From Sulfitobacter mediterraneus (GTDB lineage Bacteria > Pseudomonadota > Alphaproteobacteria > Rhodobacterales > Rhodobacteraceae): DNA of 64,000 nucleotides. The stretch is taken from NCBI RefSeq assembly GCF_003054325.1, contig NZ_QBKU01000005.1:62001-126000 (forward strand). The letters run 5' to 3'. The position numbers and the translations under genes are program-made. Under the pieces are notes generated by a model. It saw only the letters and a program-made list of their open reading frames with translations, was not told the origin of the DNA and searched no databases. Shown here one piece after another: positions 35,863-44,703 of this stretch (position 1 is the first letter of the stretch; each line of letters begins with the position of its first letter).

Positions 35863-37187
35863 CACGGATCTATCCTGACTTTGCCTATGGTGATGGACCC
35901 CGCGCGGGGTGTTGGTGGGATGAAACCTGCGCGGCGCCAGATCGGCCAGAACTGATCGGGGATCACCGGTGTGACGTTGCCATTATCGGTGGCGGGTTCA
36001 CGGGGATTTCTGCGGCGCTTCATCTGGCGCAAACAGGCGTTTCTGCCACTGTTCTTGAAAGCCGATATGTTGGTTGGGGGGCGTCCGGGCGCAATGGCGG
36101 ATTCTGCTGCCTGGGTGGTGGCATGATGGAAGACGCCTCGCTCGACAAAGCGTTTGGTCGCCGAGGCCGGGCGGATTGGCGCAGCGCAGAGGTGGCTGCA
36201 GTCAAGTTGGTCGAAGACCTGATTGCGCGTTTTGGCATGGACGTGGACCGCCATTCAAACGGCGAAACCATGTTTGTCCATCGTGCGCGGCATTTCGAGG
36301 CCCTCAAGAACGCTCGGGCCTATTACGCTGAAAACTACGGCGTAGAGACGGAACTTACCGGTCCGCAAGACCTGCAGGATGCCGGGATGAACGCGGGGTA
36401 TCACGGGGCACTGACCATTCCGATTGGGTTTGGGTTGAACCCGCGTAAATACATCACCGGATTGGCATCCGCTGCCGAAGCGGCGGGCGCCAACATCTAC
36501 CACGAAAGCCCGGTGACTTCGGTGCGCAGAACAGCAAGTGGATTCTCTGTCGCAACGCCCAATGGCACCGTGACAGCAGACAAAGTCATTGTTGCGACCA
36601 ACGGGTATTCCTCCGAAGACCTGCCGCCTTGGCTGGCCGGGCGGTATATGCCGACGCAATCCAGCATCATCGTGACGCGGCCCCTTACCCAAGAGGAACT
36701 GTCCGCGCAAAACTGGACCAGCAGGCAAGCTTGCTATGACACCCGCAGTTTGCTGCATTACTTTCGCCTGATGCCCGACAATCGCATGTTGTTTGGGGTG
36801 CGCGGCGGCTTGATGGCGACAGCCGGATCAGAGGCCCGCGCGATGAAACGGGCCCGTGCGGATTTTGACCGTATGTTCCCGGCATGGCGGCATGTGGAAA
36901 CCCCGCATGCCTGGTCCGGTATGGTCTGCATCGCCCGCAGCATGATGCCATTTGTTGGCGAAGTTCCAGACCAGCCGGGGATGTTTGCAGGCCTGTGTTA
37001 CCATGGCAATGGTGTCGCAATGGCGAGCTTTTCTGGCGCGTTGCTGGCCGATCTGGTTCAGGGCAAGCAGACGCAACACATCTATCCCGAAGCCGTCCAG
37101 CGCCCCTTGGCCAAGTTTGAATTGGGCCGTTATCGCCGGGCTGTTATGCCTCTTGCCTATGCCGGTTTTGCCTTGACGGATCTTTGA
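35859..37187 (+). CDS. FAD-dependent oxidoreductase, gamma-glutamylputrescine oxidase-like
   Basis: The 442-residue protein is a DAO-family flavoprotein with an N-terminal Rossmann FAD loop CDVAIIGGGFTGISAALHLA (about residues 37-56) and an ATNGY block typical of PuuB (VIVATNGYSSEDLPPWLAGR). It may oxidise gamma-glutamyl-putrescine or a related amine, with the aminotransferase taking the free polyamine route. The gene overlaps potI by 4 bp, which strongly suggests a polyamine substrate. Only puuB-like and aminotransferase genes are here; no puuA or puuC is in the window. Confidence 0.85.
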   Translation: MTRIYPDFAYGDGPRAGCWWDETCAAPDRPELIGDHRCDVAIIGGGFTGISAALHLAQTGVSATVLESRYVGWGASGRNGGFCCLGGGMMEDASLDKAFGRRGRADWRSAEVAAVKLVEDLIARFGMDVDRHSNGETMFVHRARHFEALKNARAYYAENYGVETELTGPQDLQDAGMNAGYHGALTIPIGFGLNPRKYITGLASAAEAAGANIYHESPVTSVRRTASGFSVATPNGTVTADKVIVATNGYSSEDLPPWLAGRYMPTQSSIIVTRPLTQEELSAQNWTSRQACYDTRSLLHYFRLMPDNRMLFGVRGGLMATAGSEARAMKRARADFDRMFPAWRHVETPHAWSGMVCIARSMMPFVGEVPDQPGMFAGLCYHGNGVAMASFSGALLADLVQGKQTQHIYPEAVQRPLAKFELGRYRRAVMPLAYAGFALTDL

Positions 37188-37853
37188 TCACAGCGGCGTT
37201 GGGCTGCGCAAACCTGTCACCGTATCGGCCGCTACTGTTGATCCACCTTCCAAAACCAAGAGCGTTTGGCCGGAAATTATCTGTGCTTCTGTGACTTTTC
37301 CGTAGGTTTCGGCCGGCTCTGACAAGACTAACGCACCCTGAGCGCGGCTTTCGACTTCAAAACGGTAAAGGCCGGGCGGAAAGGGTGCGCCACCAGACGT
37401 GACGCCTGCCCACTGCACCGGTTCGGTGGAGTTGGGAATTGTGAGGCGCTGCACCTCGGCCCCGGCGGCGTCATAGACTACCAACTGCACATTGTCGGCC
37501 ACTGCTGCGGGAGTTGGCGAGATTGTCAGCGGCGCCCCGTCAAAGTGTACAGCCGCTGTTGTGCGGGCTTCCATCCCGATCCAACTGGACATCTGCGCCA
37601 TGTTGCTGGCCCCCAATTGGGCGGTGAGAGCCGTGAGCAAATCATTGGATTTGACCTGCTGTTCCACCATGGAAAACTGCGCCAGTTGGGCGGCATATTC
37701 CGAAGAATCGATGGGTTCTAGCGGATCTTGATACTTGGCCTGCGCGGTGAGCATTTGCAGAAACGTTTCAAAGTCGGATGAAAGAACTGCGTTGGTCTGT
37801 GGCGGTGGGGCCGGGGCGCCAGATGTTGGCGAGGTGGCGGCGGTGACGTCCAT
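37188..37853 (-). CDS. flgD: Flagellar hook assembly scaffold protein FlgD
   Basis: FlgD caps the growing hook and is needed to assemble FlgE. The 221-residue protein has the conserved N-terminal segment DFETFLQMLTAQAKYQDPLE and EYAAQLAQFSMVEQQVKSND, then a FlgD Ig-like/tudor region (GAPFPPGLYRFEVESRAQGA). It lies 11 bp after fliK on the same strand, as in many Rhodobacterales flagellar clusters. Its last codon is directly next to the end of the oxidase gene. Confidence 0.93.
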   Translation of the reverse strand: MDVTAATSPTSGAPAPPPQTNAVLSSDFETFLQMLTAQAKYQDPLEPIDSSEYAAQLAQFSMVEQQVKSNDLLTALTAQLGASNMAQMSSWIGMEARTTAAVHFDGAPLTISPTPAAVADNVQLVVYDAAGAEVQRLTIPNSTEPVQWAGVTSGGAPFPPGLYRFEVESRAQGALVLSEPAETYGKVTEAQIISGQTLLVLEGGSTVAADTVTGLRSPTPL

Positions 37854-37864
37854 GACGTTCCTTT

Positions 37865-39832
37865 CTATAGGCGCAAATCAAGACCACCGCCGCGCTGCGG
37901 CGGTGCGGTGGCCTGTACGGTGTTCGTTGGTGGCGGCAGATCTGGATTGCCTGTTTGTTGATCCGAGGTTTGATCCTTGGATGCGTCTGCTTGATCTTGG
38001 GGCGTTTGCCCCCCGGCGAAGGAGAAGGCGACGTCTTCAAACCCTAGCTTCAGGAACTCCTGATCCAGAATGCCGATATGGCGGCGCAGCAAATCCATTG
38101 TCTCGGGCCGTTCTGCAGTGACATGGACGGCGAGCCCTCCATCAGCGGAGACGAGATGTAATTTCAGGCGTCCCAACTCTTCGGGGTTCAGTGTGATTTC
38201 AACTGGTCGATTGGGAAGGGATTGCATCGCATCGGCAATCTGTTGCGCGACATGGCTGGCCAGCTCTGGACGGGCCATAACTGGGGTCATAACCGTGGGG
38301 CTGGCCGCCAGTTCTGTGCGAAAGGACAGGGCAAAGTCAGCCCCGGATGACAAATTGTTTCGCCCCTCGGTCCGTTGATCGACTTGCAGCTTGGCCATGG
38401 GTGCAGCGGCTGTTGTTGCGCCGATTTGCGATGTGGTTTGAGGGCTCGCTTGCATTTGGGCCTGCGGTTGCAATTGCGAGGCTTGCCGCGGTTCAATCTT
38501 GGAGGATTGCGCGGCGGCTGCCTTGGGAGGCGCTGGCAGATGCTCGACGTGTGCTTGAGAGAGGCGCGGTATTGGTTTGCGTGGAGGTGCAATTGGGCTT
38601 TGCTCAACATAGGAATGGCGCCGCCCGAGATCATTGAAACGATCAGCGGTCGAGGGTGTTTGGGCGCCCGTCTGGGTCTGCCACGTTACAGGCTGGATAG
38701 GACTTCGGAGTGCCGGCGCGACATTTGATGCGGGGAGCTCTGATGCTCGCGCAGTTTTGGTGCCTGCCGCATCGGGCTTTAGAGGATCGGCAAAACGGGC
38801 AGTTGGCAAAGGGTGCCGGATCTGCGGCTGGATCTTGTCATTGGGTACTGCGGGGGTTTCGCGATTGACGATTGGGGGCGGAGCCACATCATCCACGAAT
38901 GTTGTCATCGAACGAACCGGCGTTTTGTTCGTTGCGCGAACCTCAGGAGCCGCAGGTAGATCAGGCACTTGGTCTTGGACTTTTGGGGCCAGTGGTTGCA
39001 CTTGATTTTGCGTCAGAATTGGCCGGCCCGGCTTGCCGAATTCAGGAACTTCTTGCGGCATGTGTTGCACAGGTCTTATTTGCGTTTCGGAAGGATTTAC
39101 CTGCAAAGACCGTGCGTTTTCAGGTGTAGTCGTCGCCTCTCCTGCCGTCACCAAGGCTGGTTCGACCGGGCGCGGCTGAGTTGCGACAGCCGAAGGCTGT
39201 GATTGAGCTGGTGTTGGGGCATGCGCTGGCATTTGGAGTGATGTTTTTTGCCCATCCGCTTGCGTCGAGGGTCGTAGAATGATCCGTTGAACAATTGGTA
39301 GGGGCCGCACTTCATCTTTTGACACTACGCCGGTGTTGCCCCGAACCGGGGTCATGTTGGGGCGGTCTGGATCGAGATTTGTCTCCGGCACTGCGGAGCT
39401 GGCGGGGGTAGGCGTCGCGAGTTTCTTGCCATGATGCATCGCCGCCCATTCCTCCACCCCGGCCTGCGGAAACGTCGATTTTTCCCTTATTTCGGTTGGT
39501 TGGGATGACGTCGTCAGTGCCTGCTTTGGATTGCCCTGATCCGGGGTGTCCACCTGTTGGGCATCCAATATCTCACCCTCAATAGACTGCGCCTCAGGAT
39601 CATCTGCAGCATCGACGTGAGACGCGGGATCATTCTCAACAACCTTGGGGGCAGGTTCTGGAGCCGCTTTCTGCACCGGAACTTCAGCTGGCAACATGGC
39701 CGAAAACAGATCGCTGAATGCAATTCCCTCAGCATTTGCTGGCACCTCCGCAGGCGCCAACTGACCCAGCGCGCCCTGTTTTGCCACATCTGCGGTGCCC
39801 GTGCCCGTCAATAGACCTACCAATGATTGCAT
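37865..39832 (-). CDS. fliK: Flagellar hook-length control protein FliK
   Basis: The 655-residue protein is rich in Pro, Ala, Gln and Thr over its first 500 residues, as expected for the FliK ruler. The C-terminal Flg_hook domain is clear: NRPVEITLNPEELGRLKLHL, then ADGGLAVHVTAERPETMDLL, then RRHIGILDQEFLKLGFEDVA. FliK measures hook length and switches the export specificity from hook to filament. The start at 39832 is divergent from the flgJ-like gene by 115 bp. The gene appears intact even though its partner flgE is disrupted. Confidence 0.92.
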   Translation of the reverse strand: MQSLVGLLTGTGTADVAKQGALGQLAPAEVPANAEGIAFSDLFSAMLPAEVPVQKAAPEPAPKVVENDPASHVDAADDPEAQSIEGEILDAQQVDTPDQGNPKQALTTSSQPTEIREKSTFPQAGVEEWAAMHHGKKLATPTPASSAVPETNLDPDRPNMTPVRGNTGVVSKDEVRPLPIVQRIILRPSTQADGQKTSLQMPAHAPTPAQSQPSAVATQPRPVEPALVTAGEATTTPENARSLQVNPSETQIRPVQHMPQEVPEFGKPGRPILTQNQVQPLAPKVQDQVPDLPAAPEVRATNKTPVRSMTTFVDDVAPPPIVNRETPAVPNDKIQPQIRHPLPTARFADPLKPDAAGTKTARASELPASNVAPALRSPIQPVTWQTQTGAQTPSTADRFNDLGRRHSYVEQSPIAPPRKPIPRLSQAHVEHLPAPPKAAAAQSSKIEPRQASQLQPQAQMQASPQTTSQIGATTAAAPMAKLQVDQRTEGRNNLSSGADFALSFRTELAASPTVMTPVMARPELASHVAQQIADAMQSLPNRPVEITLNPEELGRLKLHLVSADGGLAVHVTAERPETMDLLRRHIGILDQEFLKLGFEDVAFSFAGGQTPQDQADASKDQTSDQQTGNPDLPPPTNTVQATAPPQRGGGLDLRL

Positions 39833-39947
39833 CGCATCCTCCGGAAGTTTCTGCCCGTGGCTGCTGGTATGCGCGATCGTCCTTACCTGTTGTTTACCGA
39901 AACAACGGATAACCGAGAAATATACGCAGCAATTTAAGGATCACACG

Positions 39948-40232
39948 ATGCAGATTGTGCCCGTCATCCCCCCTGAAGCCGCCGCGCATAGGGACCAGCA
40001 ATTACGGACTGCCGCGCAAGACCTTGAAACGACGTTTCTGGCAGAAATGCTCAAGTCAGCAGGGCTGGGGGAAACCCGTGGGGCCTTTGGCGGAGGTGCG
40101 GGCGAGGATCAGTTCGCCTCATTTCTGTTGCGTGAACAGGCGGCTGCAATGGTGCGTGCTGGTGGTATCGGACTAAGCGAAACAATTTTTGAATCCCTAA
40201 AGGAGAGAAATGATGCAACCCCAATCGACTGA
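39948..40232 (+). CDS. FlgJ-like rod-binding protein (short form)
   Basis: The 94-residue protein (ATG at 39948; the upstream-open frame crosses fliK) has the rod-binding domain of FlgJ: AAQDLETTFLAEMLKSAGLG, then GGGAGEDQFASFLLREQAAA. It lacks the C-terminal muramidase domain of enterobacterial FlgJ, as is normal in alphaproteobacteria. It is divergent from fliK and overlaps the flgN-like gene by 23 bp. Confidence 0.85.
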   Translation: MQIVPVIPPEAAAHRDQQLRTAAQDLETTFLAEMLKSAGLGETRGAFGGGAGEDQFASFLLREQAAAMVRAGGIGLSETIFESLKERNDATPID

Positions 40233-40575
40233 CCTAGCCTTGGACGACCTGAGCGCGTTGTTGGATGCGGAACGCGAGGCGCTCATTGGTGGCGATCTGG
40301 AAAGTTTGGCGGACATGTATTCGACCAAAGAAGCCCTGATCGGATCGGTGAACCAAAACCCCGAGAAACACGATCTGAAATCGCTGGAGGCCTTGGATCG
40401 TAAGGTGCGACGCAATCAGCTTTTGCTGGACGGGGCACTGGAAGGTATTCGCGAAGTCGCACGGCGCATGGCCGCCCTGCGAGAGACCAAAGGTTCATTG
40501 GAAACCTATGGTGCAGACGGCCGTAAACACAGCATCGAAATGAACGCCGAAACCTCGGTCGAAAAACGCGCCTAG
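40210..40575 (+). CDS. FlgN-like flagellar export chaperone
   Basis: The 121-residue helical protein begins at ATG 40210 after AAAGGAG, with another ATG at 40213. Its all-helical charged sequence (DDLSALLDAEREALIGGDLE, LEALDRKVRRNQLLLDGALE, REVARRMAALRETKGSLETY) matches FlgN-type chaperones that escort hook-filament junction proteins FlgK and FlgL. It lies between the flgJ-like gene and the flagellin start, the usual place. Its clients are not in the window. Confidence 0.78.
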   Translation: MMQPQSTDLALDDLSALLDAEREALIGGDLESLADMYSTKEALIGSVNQNPEKHDLKSLEALDRKVRRNQLLLDGALEGIREVARRMAALRETKGSLETYGADGRKHSIEMNAETSVEKRA

Positions 40576-40693
40576 AAGTCGGGTTTGGAGGTTTAAATAA
40601 AAATCGGGCTACTCAGTCACAACGCATTTAGGAGGTGTTAAGGCTCCACGCGGCAAGTTGTCCCTGCATCCGAGGTCGGATGGCGCAGCCTTT

Positions 40694-42187
40694 TCAGACA
40701 AGGCGCTTGCACATGTCAGAACGACATTTCGTCCAGCCCCAGGGGGGTGGGACCTCACGGACGCAAAGCGTCAATGACTGAAGGAACGTGCTTATGTCGA
40801 GCATTCTTACAAACAATTCCGCAATGGTTGCGCTGCAAACGCTGCGGTCGATCAACAAAGATCTGGCGATGACGCAAAACGCGATCTCGACGGGTAAAGA
40901 CATCGGATCAGCCAAAGATAATTCCACGGTCTGGATCACCTTGGCGTTGGAGGTATAGGCCCGCTGGGTCTGGATCATCGAGGTCAACTCGCCCGCGACA
41001 TCAGTAGCGGATTCCTCAAGCGCAAAGGCCAGTACGTCCCCCGTTGGGCCATCGGACGCGTCCCATAAAAAGAAAGATCCACTGTCCACGGATGGTTGAA
41101 AGGTCTGGTGGTCAAGCGCGACCATCCCGTTGGGGTTTGGCAAATCGACCAGTGGCACCTGATAAATCCGGCTGGTGATCCCGGTGTCGAAATAGGCATA
41201 GACATAGCCGTTGGCGTCCACCTCAACGGAGGTCATATTGCCCACGGGCGATCCGTCTTTGGCAATCGACACCGGCGCAAAGTTGTCAGACAGCTGTGTG
41301 ATCCCGTCGCTTTCCCCGATTTGCCCAATGTCGATCTCAATCGGGCCTCCTGCGACATTGACGATCAGGCTGCCGGTCAGGGGATCATACGCCCCGCCGG
41401 ACACCGTGGTCACCGTTGCCAGGGTGCCGCCCGATGTTCGATCATCGGCAAAGGTCAAAGTGTATTCGCCGATCGTGGTAAGCGGATCGACAGAATCGGT
41501 CAGCGTCATCGTCCATTCGTTCGAAGATCCCGTCGCTGGAACCGTTGGTGTGAATGTAATGTTGACGCTTTCTGATGTACCGAGATTGCCGAAGTATTCG
41601 ATCGACAATTGCTGTGTGTCGCCGCTGGCTGATGCTTCGGTTTCCGTGGCAGGAAGGTTGATGCCCAAGGTCATATTTGTGGTCGGTTCACCCGAGAACA
41701 GATTGACGTTGATTTGCACCGGTTCCAGCCCGTCAGCAGTGTCGCGCGGATAGGTTGGGATTGTACCATCCGTATTTGCGGGCCATCCAAGCAGGACCAG
41801 TCCGGAGCTGGTGCGCAGATACCCTTCTGCATCGGTGCGGAACGAACCGGTTGTTGTCAAAAACAGCGAGGTATCGCCATTGGCCACCTCAACCTCTGTG
41901 GCTTGTGCCACCGGCAAAAAGCCTCGCCCTCGGATCGCCAGATCAGTGGCATTGTTGGTGGACACGAGCGGCCCACGTTCGTCGACCAACCGCTGGGTGT
42001 CTGCCCGTACGCCGCCAGCAGAATACGTGCCGCCCCGAGACGAGACGACTAGAGATTCAAAGTCGGTTTGCACCCGCTTGTATCCGTAGGTCGACGAATT
42101 TGCGATATTGTCAGAGATAGAGGCAAGGCGGGTTGCATTGGCCTGCAACCCAGCCACACCAGCGTTCAGGGAAGATGAGATTGTCAT
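40694..42187 (-). pseudogene. flgE: Flagellar hook protein gene flgE, 3' end lost and replaced by antisense flagellin DNA
   Basis: Residues 1 to about 421 (from the ATG at 42187) are FlgE: MTISSSLNAGVAGLQANATR, then LASISDNIANSSTYGYKRVQ, through to TSMIQTQRAYTSNAKVIQTV. An intact FlgE continues after QTV with roughly 15 residues of the D0 helix (a DxMLDxLxNLKR-like end). Here the frame instead runs into the reverse complement of the flagellin start and on to 40694, adding 76 unrelated residues (ELSLADPMSLPVEIAFCVIA and onward). The last D0 helix is thus lost, so the hook is probably not functional. Upstream of the junction the gene looks undamaged. Confidence 0.85.
40794..40958 (+). pseudogene. 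fliC: 5' fragment of flagellin gene, joined to flgE antisense
   Basis: From the ATG at 40794, after AAGGAACG, the first 47 codons are alphaproteobacterial flagellin: MSSILTNNSAMVALQTLRSI, NKDLAMTQNAISTGKDIGSA, KDNSTVW. After W47 (codon at 40932-40934) the sequence is the reverse complement of flgE, and the frame stops at 40956-40958 (ITLALEV, TAG). All of the D0/D1/D2 region and the C-terminus are missing. The 218 bp before it (40576-40793) hold the flagellin promoter and leader with no other gene. Confidence 0.88.
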
Positions 42188-42294
42188 GGAAGCGCCTTTC
42201 TGCGGTGGCAATCAACGTTGCCCCAACCCATAGCCGCCATGGACTTAAGGGCAGGCTAACAGATAAAATGCGTCTTATTCCGCCACCCTTTTGA

Positions 42295-43149
42295 TCAATT
42301 CCGCTTGGTATCCCGCAGCAAGATCACCTCGATCCTGTTGTTGCGCCGCGCCATTGGATCACGCACCGCCAAAGATCGGTCGGCATGTCCTGTCACACGC
42401 TGGACCCGCTTGGCATCGATCGACACCTCTTCAAGCAGGTGACGCATCTGATCGGCGCGATTGGCAGACCGTTCCCAAACAACACTTTGCGCCAACACCA
42501 CGGGGTCTGATCGTACATGCCCGCCAATGGCAATGCGGTTCGTCACGGTCTTGGCCAACTCTGCAATCACCGCCGCCAGATCCCTAAGCAGTTGCGCAGG
42601 TTCATCATCCTCCGCTTTAAACAGAGGGACATCCTCAAGCTCGAACAGCTCGATCACCAACCCCTCGTCGGTGATCCGCGTGACAATATGCTTGAGAGCG
42701 TTTTCCATCACCATGGTTTCCCCGCCACGGCCCATCAACATAGCCTCAACCGCCTCAACCGCCTCAACCGCCTCCTGCTCGGCGTTCTTTTCGCCCTCGG
42801 ACGTGCCACTGGCCCCGCGCGCCTGATCCTCCATCGAGGAATGCGGTGCAGTCGCGCCAGTGCCGTTTTTCGGCAAGGTCATTTCCGAAAAAATACTCTC
42901 GCCGCCAAAGGCGCCATTGCCACCACCGGAGACCCGATTAATCGGAATCGTCGGTGAAAAATAATCCGCGATCCCTTTGCGTTGTTGTTCGGTTGTTGCA
43001 TTCAGCAGCCACATCAACATGAAAAACGCCATCATCGCTGTCACGAAATCCGCATAGGCAACTTTCCAGGCACCCCCATGGTGCCCGCCGCCTGCGATGA
43101 CCTTTTTCTTCTTGATGATGACTGGCGCTGCATTTGCTTGCGCACTCAT
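42295..43149 (-). CDS. motB: Flagellar motor protein MotB
   Basis: The 284-residue protein (ATG at 43149; GTG at 43158 is an alternative) has a basic N-terminus, one membrane helix GGAWKVAYADFVTAMMAFFM with the proton-carrying aspartate in YADF, and a C-terminal OmpA/MotB domain (GHVRSDP, ANRADQMRHLLEEVSIDAKR, RNNRIEVILL). It anchors the stator to peptidoglycan. The linker contains a tandem VEA repeat. It is 107 bp upstream of the damaged flgE on the same strand. No motA is in the window. Confidence 0.9.
   Translation of the reverse strand: MSAQANAAPVIIKKKKVIAGGGHHGGAWKVAYADFVTAMMAFFMLMWLLNATTEQQRKGIADYFSPTIPINRVSGGGNGAFGGESIFSEMTLPKNGTGATAPHSSMEDQARGASGTSEGEKNAEQEAVEAVEAVEAMLMGRGGETMVMENALKHIVTRITDEGLVIELFELEDVPLFKAEDDEPAQLLRDLAAVIAELAKTVTNRIAIGGHVRSDPVVLAQSVVWERSANRADQMRHLLEEVSIDAKRVQRVTGHADRSLAVRDPMARRNNRIEVILLRDTKRN
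42743..42774 (-). repeat. In-frame 9-bp tandem repeat inside motB
   Basis: GCCTCAACC is repeated three times plus a partial fourth copy (on the plus strand; GGTTGAGGC on the gene strand), coding for Glu-Ala-Val repeats in the linker between membrane helix and OmpA domain. Copy changes would keep frame and alter linker length. Confidence 0.85.
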
Positions 43150-43293
43150 CTCCACCACCTCTTTTCACCCGACAACAGGTTTACGGCAGCAGGGCTTACC
43201 GCCTGCTTAACAAGTTCAATTGTCACGATTTGATTGTGGCTCTTGCGCTTTGCCCGGACCTGACGCCAGATGGCAGCGAACGGAGAGCCTTGC

Positions 43294-44514
43294 ATGCAAA
43301 CCATCGAAACGGACAGCAGATATTCCTGGTTCAGATTGGTCCTGACCCTGCTGGTGGCAACCATTGCAAACGCGGGGATGTGGGCGATCATCGTGATCAT
43401 GCCAGCGGTTGAGGCCGAGTTTGGTACCACCCGGGCCGAAGCATCCTTGCCCTATACGCTGACGATGATCGGCTTTGCGCTTGGCAACTTTTACCTCGGC
43501 CGGGCGGTCGACCGGTTTGGGGTAGCCCTGTCACTGATTTTTGCAGCGTTGACGGTGGCGCTCGGGCTTGTGCTGGCGATCATGTCACATTCCATTGTGC
43601 TGCTGTCAGCGGCGCAGCTGATCATCGGCTTTGCGTCAGCCATCGGCTTTGGCCCGCTCATTGCTGACATATCCCACTGGTTTGTGCGTCGCCGCGGCAT
43701 TGCGGTGGCGCTGGTTGCAAGCGGCAATTATCTCAGTGGGGCAATCTGGCCAATGCTGCTGGCGGGCGTCTTGCAAGACAGCGGCTGGCGGGCGGTGTAT
43801 CAAGTGATGGCGGTCGTGACGCTTGTCGGGGTGATCCCGCTGGCCCTTGCCCTGCGCCGGCAGGTTTCGGATGCTGCCCATGAGGCGGCGCAGTTGGCCT
43901 CCTCTTTGAATGCGCAGTCTTCCGGGCTCAGCCCGCGCGCCTTGCAATATCTTCTGGGACTTGCCGGGATCGGTTGCTGTGTGGCGATGTCCATGCCGCA
44001 GGTCCATATCGTGTCTTATTGCGTTGATCTCGGGTTCGGCCCTGTGGTTGGCGCCGAAATGCTGTCGCTGATGTTGCTTGGCGGGGTTGGCTCGCGCGTG
44101 GTCTCTGGCTTGCTGGCGGATCGGCTTGGGGGCGTGCGAACGCTGTTGATCGGGTCTACCCTACAATGTTTGGCACTGTTTCTTTACCTGCCCGCAGGCG
44201 GGCTGGTCTCGCTCTATGTGGTCAGTTTGGTTTTCGGTCTGTCACAAGGCGGCATCGTGCCAAGCTACGCTTTGATCGTACGCGAATACATGCCCGCGCG
44301 AGAGGCAGGTGCGCGGGTCGGCTTTGTGATGATGGCGACCATCATGGGCATGGCGCTGGGCGGATGGCTGTCTGGCCAGATCTATGACCTCAGCGGGTCT
44401 TACCATCTGGCCTTTATCAACGGCATTTTCTGGAATGGGCTGAACATCGCAATCATGCTCTGGCTCTTGCTGCGCAGCAAGCCACGTGCGCCGCGCGGCG
44501 CAGTAACGGCCTAG
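43294..44514 (+). CDS. MFS transporter (organic anion type)
   Basis: The ATG at 43294 follows CGGAGAG and gives 406 residues; an ATG at 43270 would add 8. About 12 membrane helices are visible, with the MFS A-motif-like GRAVDRFGVALSL after helix 2 and an inverted pair in the second half (GLLADRLGGVRTLL). The family resembles oxalate/formate or monocarboxylate carriers, but the substrate cannot be assigned. It stands alone and is divergent from motB by 144 bp. Confidence 0.82.
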   Translation: MQTIETDSRYSWFRLVLTLLVATIANAGMWAIIVIMPAVEAEFGTTRAEASLPYTLTMIGFALGNFYLGRAVDRFGVALSLIFAALTVALGLVLAIMSHSIVLLSAAQLIIGFASAIGFGPLIADISHWFVRRRGIAVALVASGNYLSGAIWPMLLAGVLQDSGWRAVYQVMAVVTLVGVIPLALALRRQVSDAAHEAAQLASSLNAQSSGLSPRALQYLLGLAGIGCCVAMSMPQVHIVSYCVDLGFGPVVGAEMLSLMLLGGVGSRVVSGLLADRLGGVRTLLIGSTLQCLALFLYLPAGGLVSLYVVSLVFGLSQGGIVPSYALIVREYMPAREAGARVGFVMMATIMGMALGGWLSGQIYDLSGSYHLAFINGIFWNGLNIAIMLWLLLRSKPRAPRGAVTA

Positions 44515-44545
44515 ATATCCAACCAATTGAGCCTGCAGCAGACAC

Positions 44546-44654
44546 CCGGGGCTTTGCCCCGGACCCCAGAGGTTTAAGGGCCAAATGAAGAAAAAGGCGT
44601 CCTTGTCTTCATTTGGCCAGAAAAACCTCCGGGGGAATCGCCGCGCAGCGGCGA
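44546..44654. repeat. Compound palindromic intergenic repeat
   Basis: Three perfect stem-loops follow the MFS stop: CCGGGGC-TTT-GCCCCGG (44546-44562), a 13-bp stem with arms at 44579-44591 and 44606-44618, and TCGCCGC-GCA-GCGGCGA (44638-44654). An outer pair GAGGTTT (44569-44575) and AAACCTC (44623-44629) encloses the 13-bp stem. The right arm is shared with 17940-17960. It may end transcription from both flanking genes, but the nested design suggests a dispersed repeat. Confidence 0.6.
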
Positions 44655-44703
44655 TGGGGGCTGGCCCCTTCTTTCGCTGGAAATTGAGTGATGATGCCGC
44701 CGT

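Noticed and set aside
38300-39800. fliK as an unrelated low-complexity surface protein
   Set aside because: Its C-terminus is a clear Flg_hook domain and it neighbours flgD, so the Pro/Gln-rich N-terminus is the expected ruler.
39900-40700. Possible CRISPR or IS trace near the flagellar junction
   Set aside because: No regularly spaced repeats, no transposase frame and no flanking target duplications were seen; the join is between two flagellar genes.
42722-42790. Possible frameshift in motB at the tandem repeat
   Set aside because: The repeat unit is 9 bp, and the frame continues cleanly into the OmpA domain.
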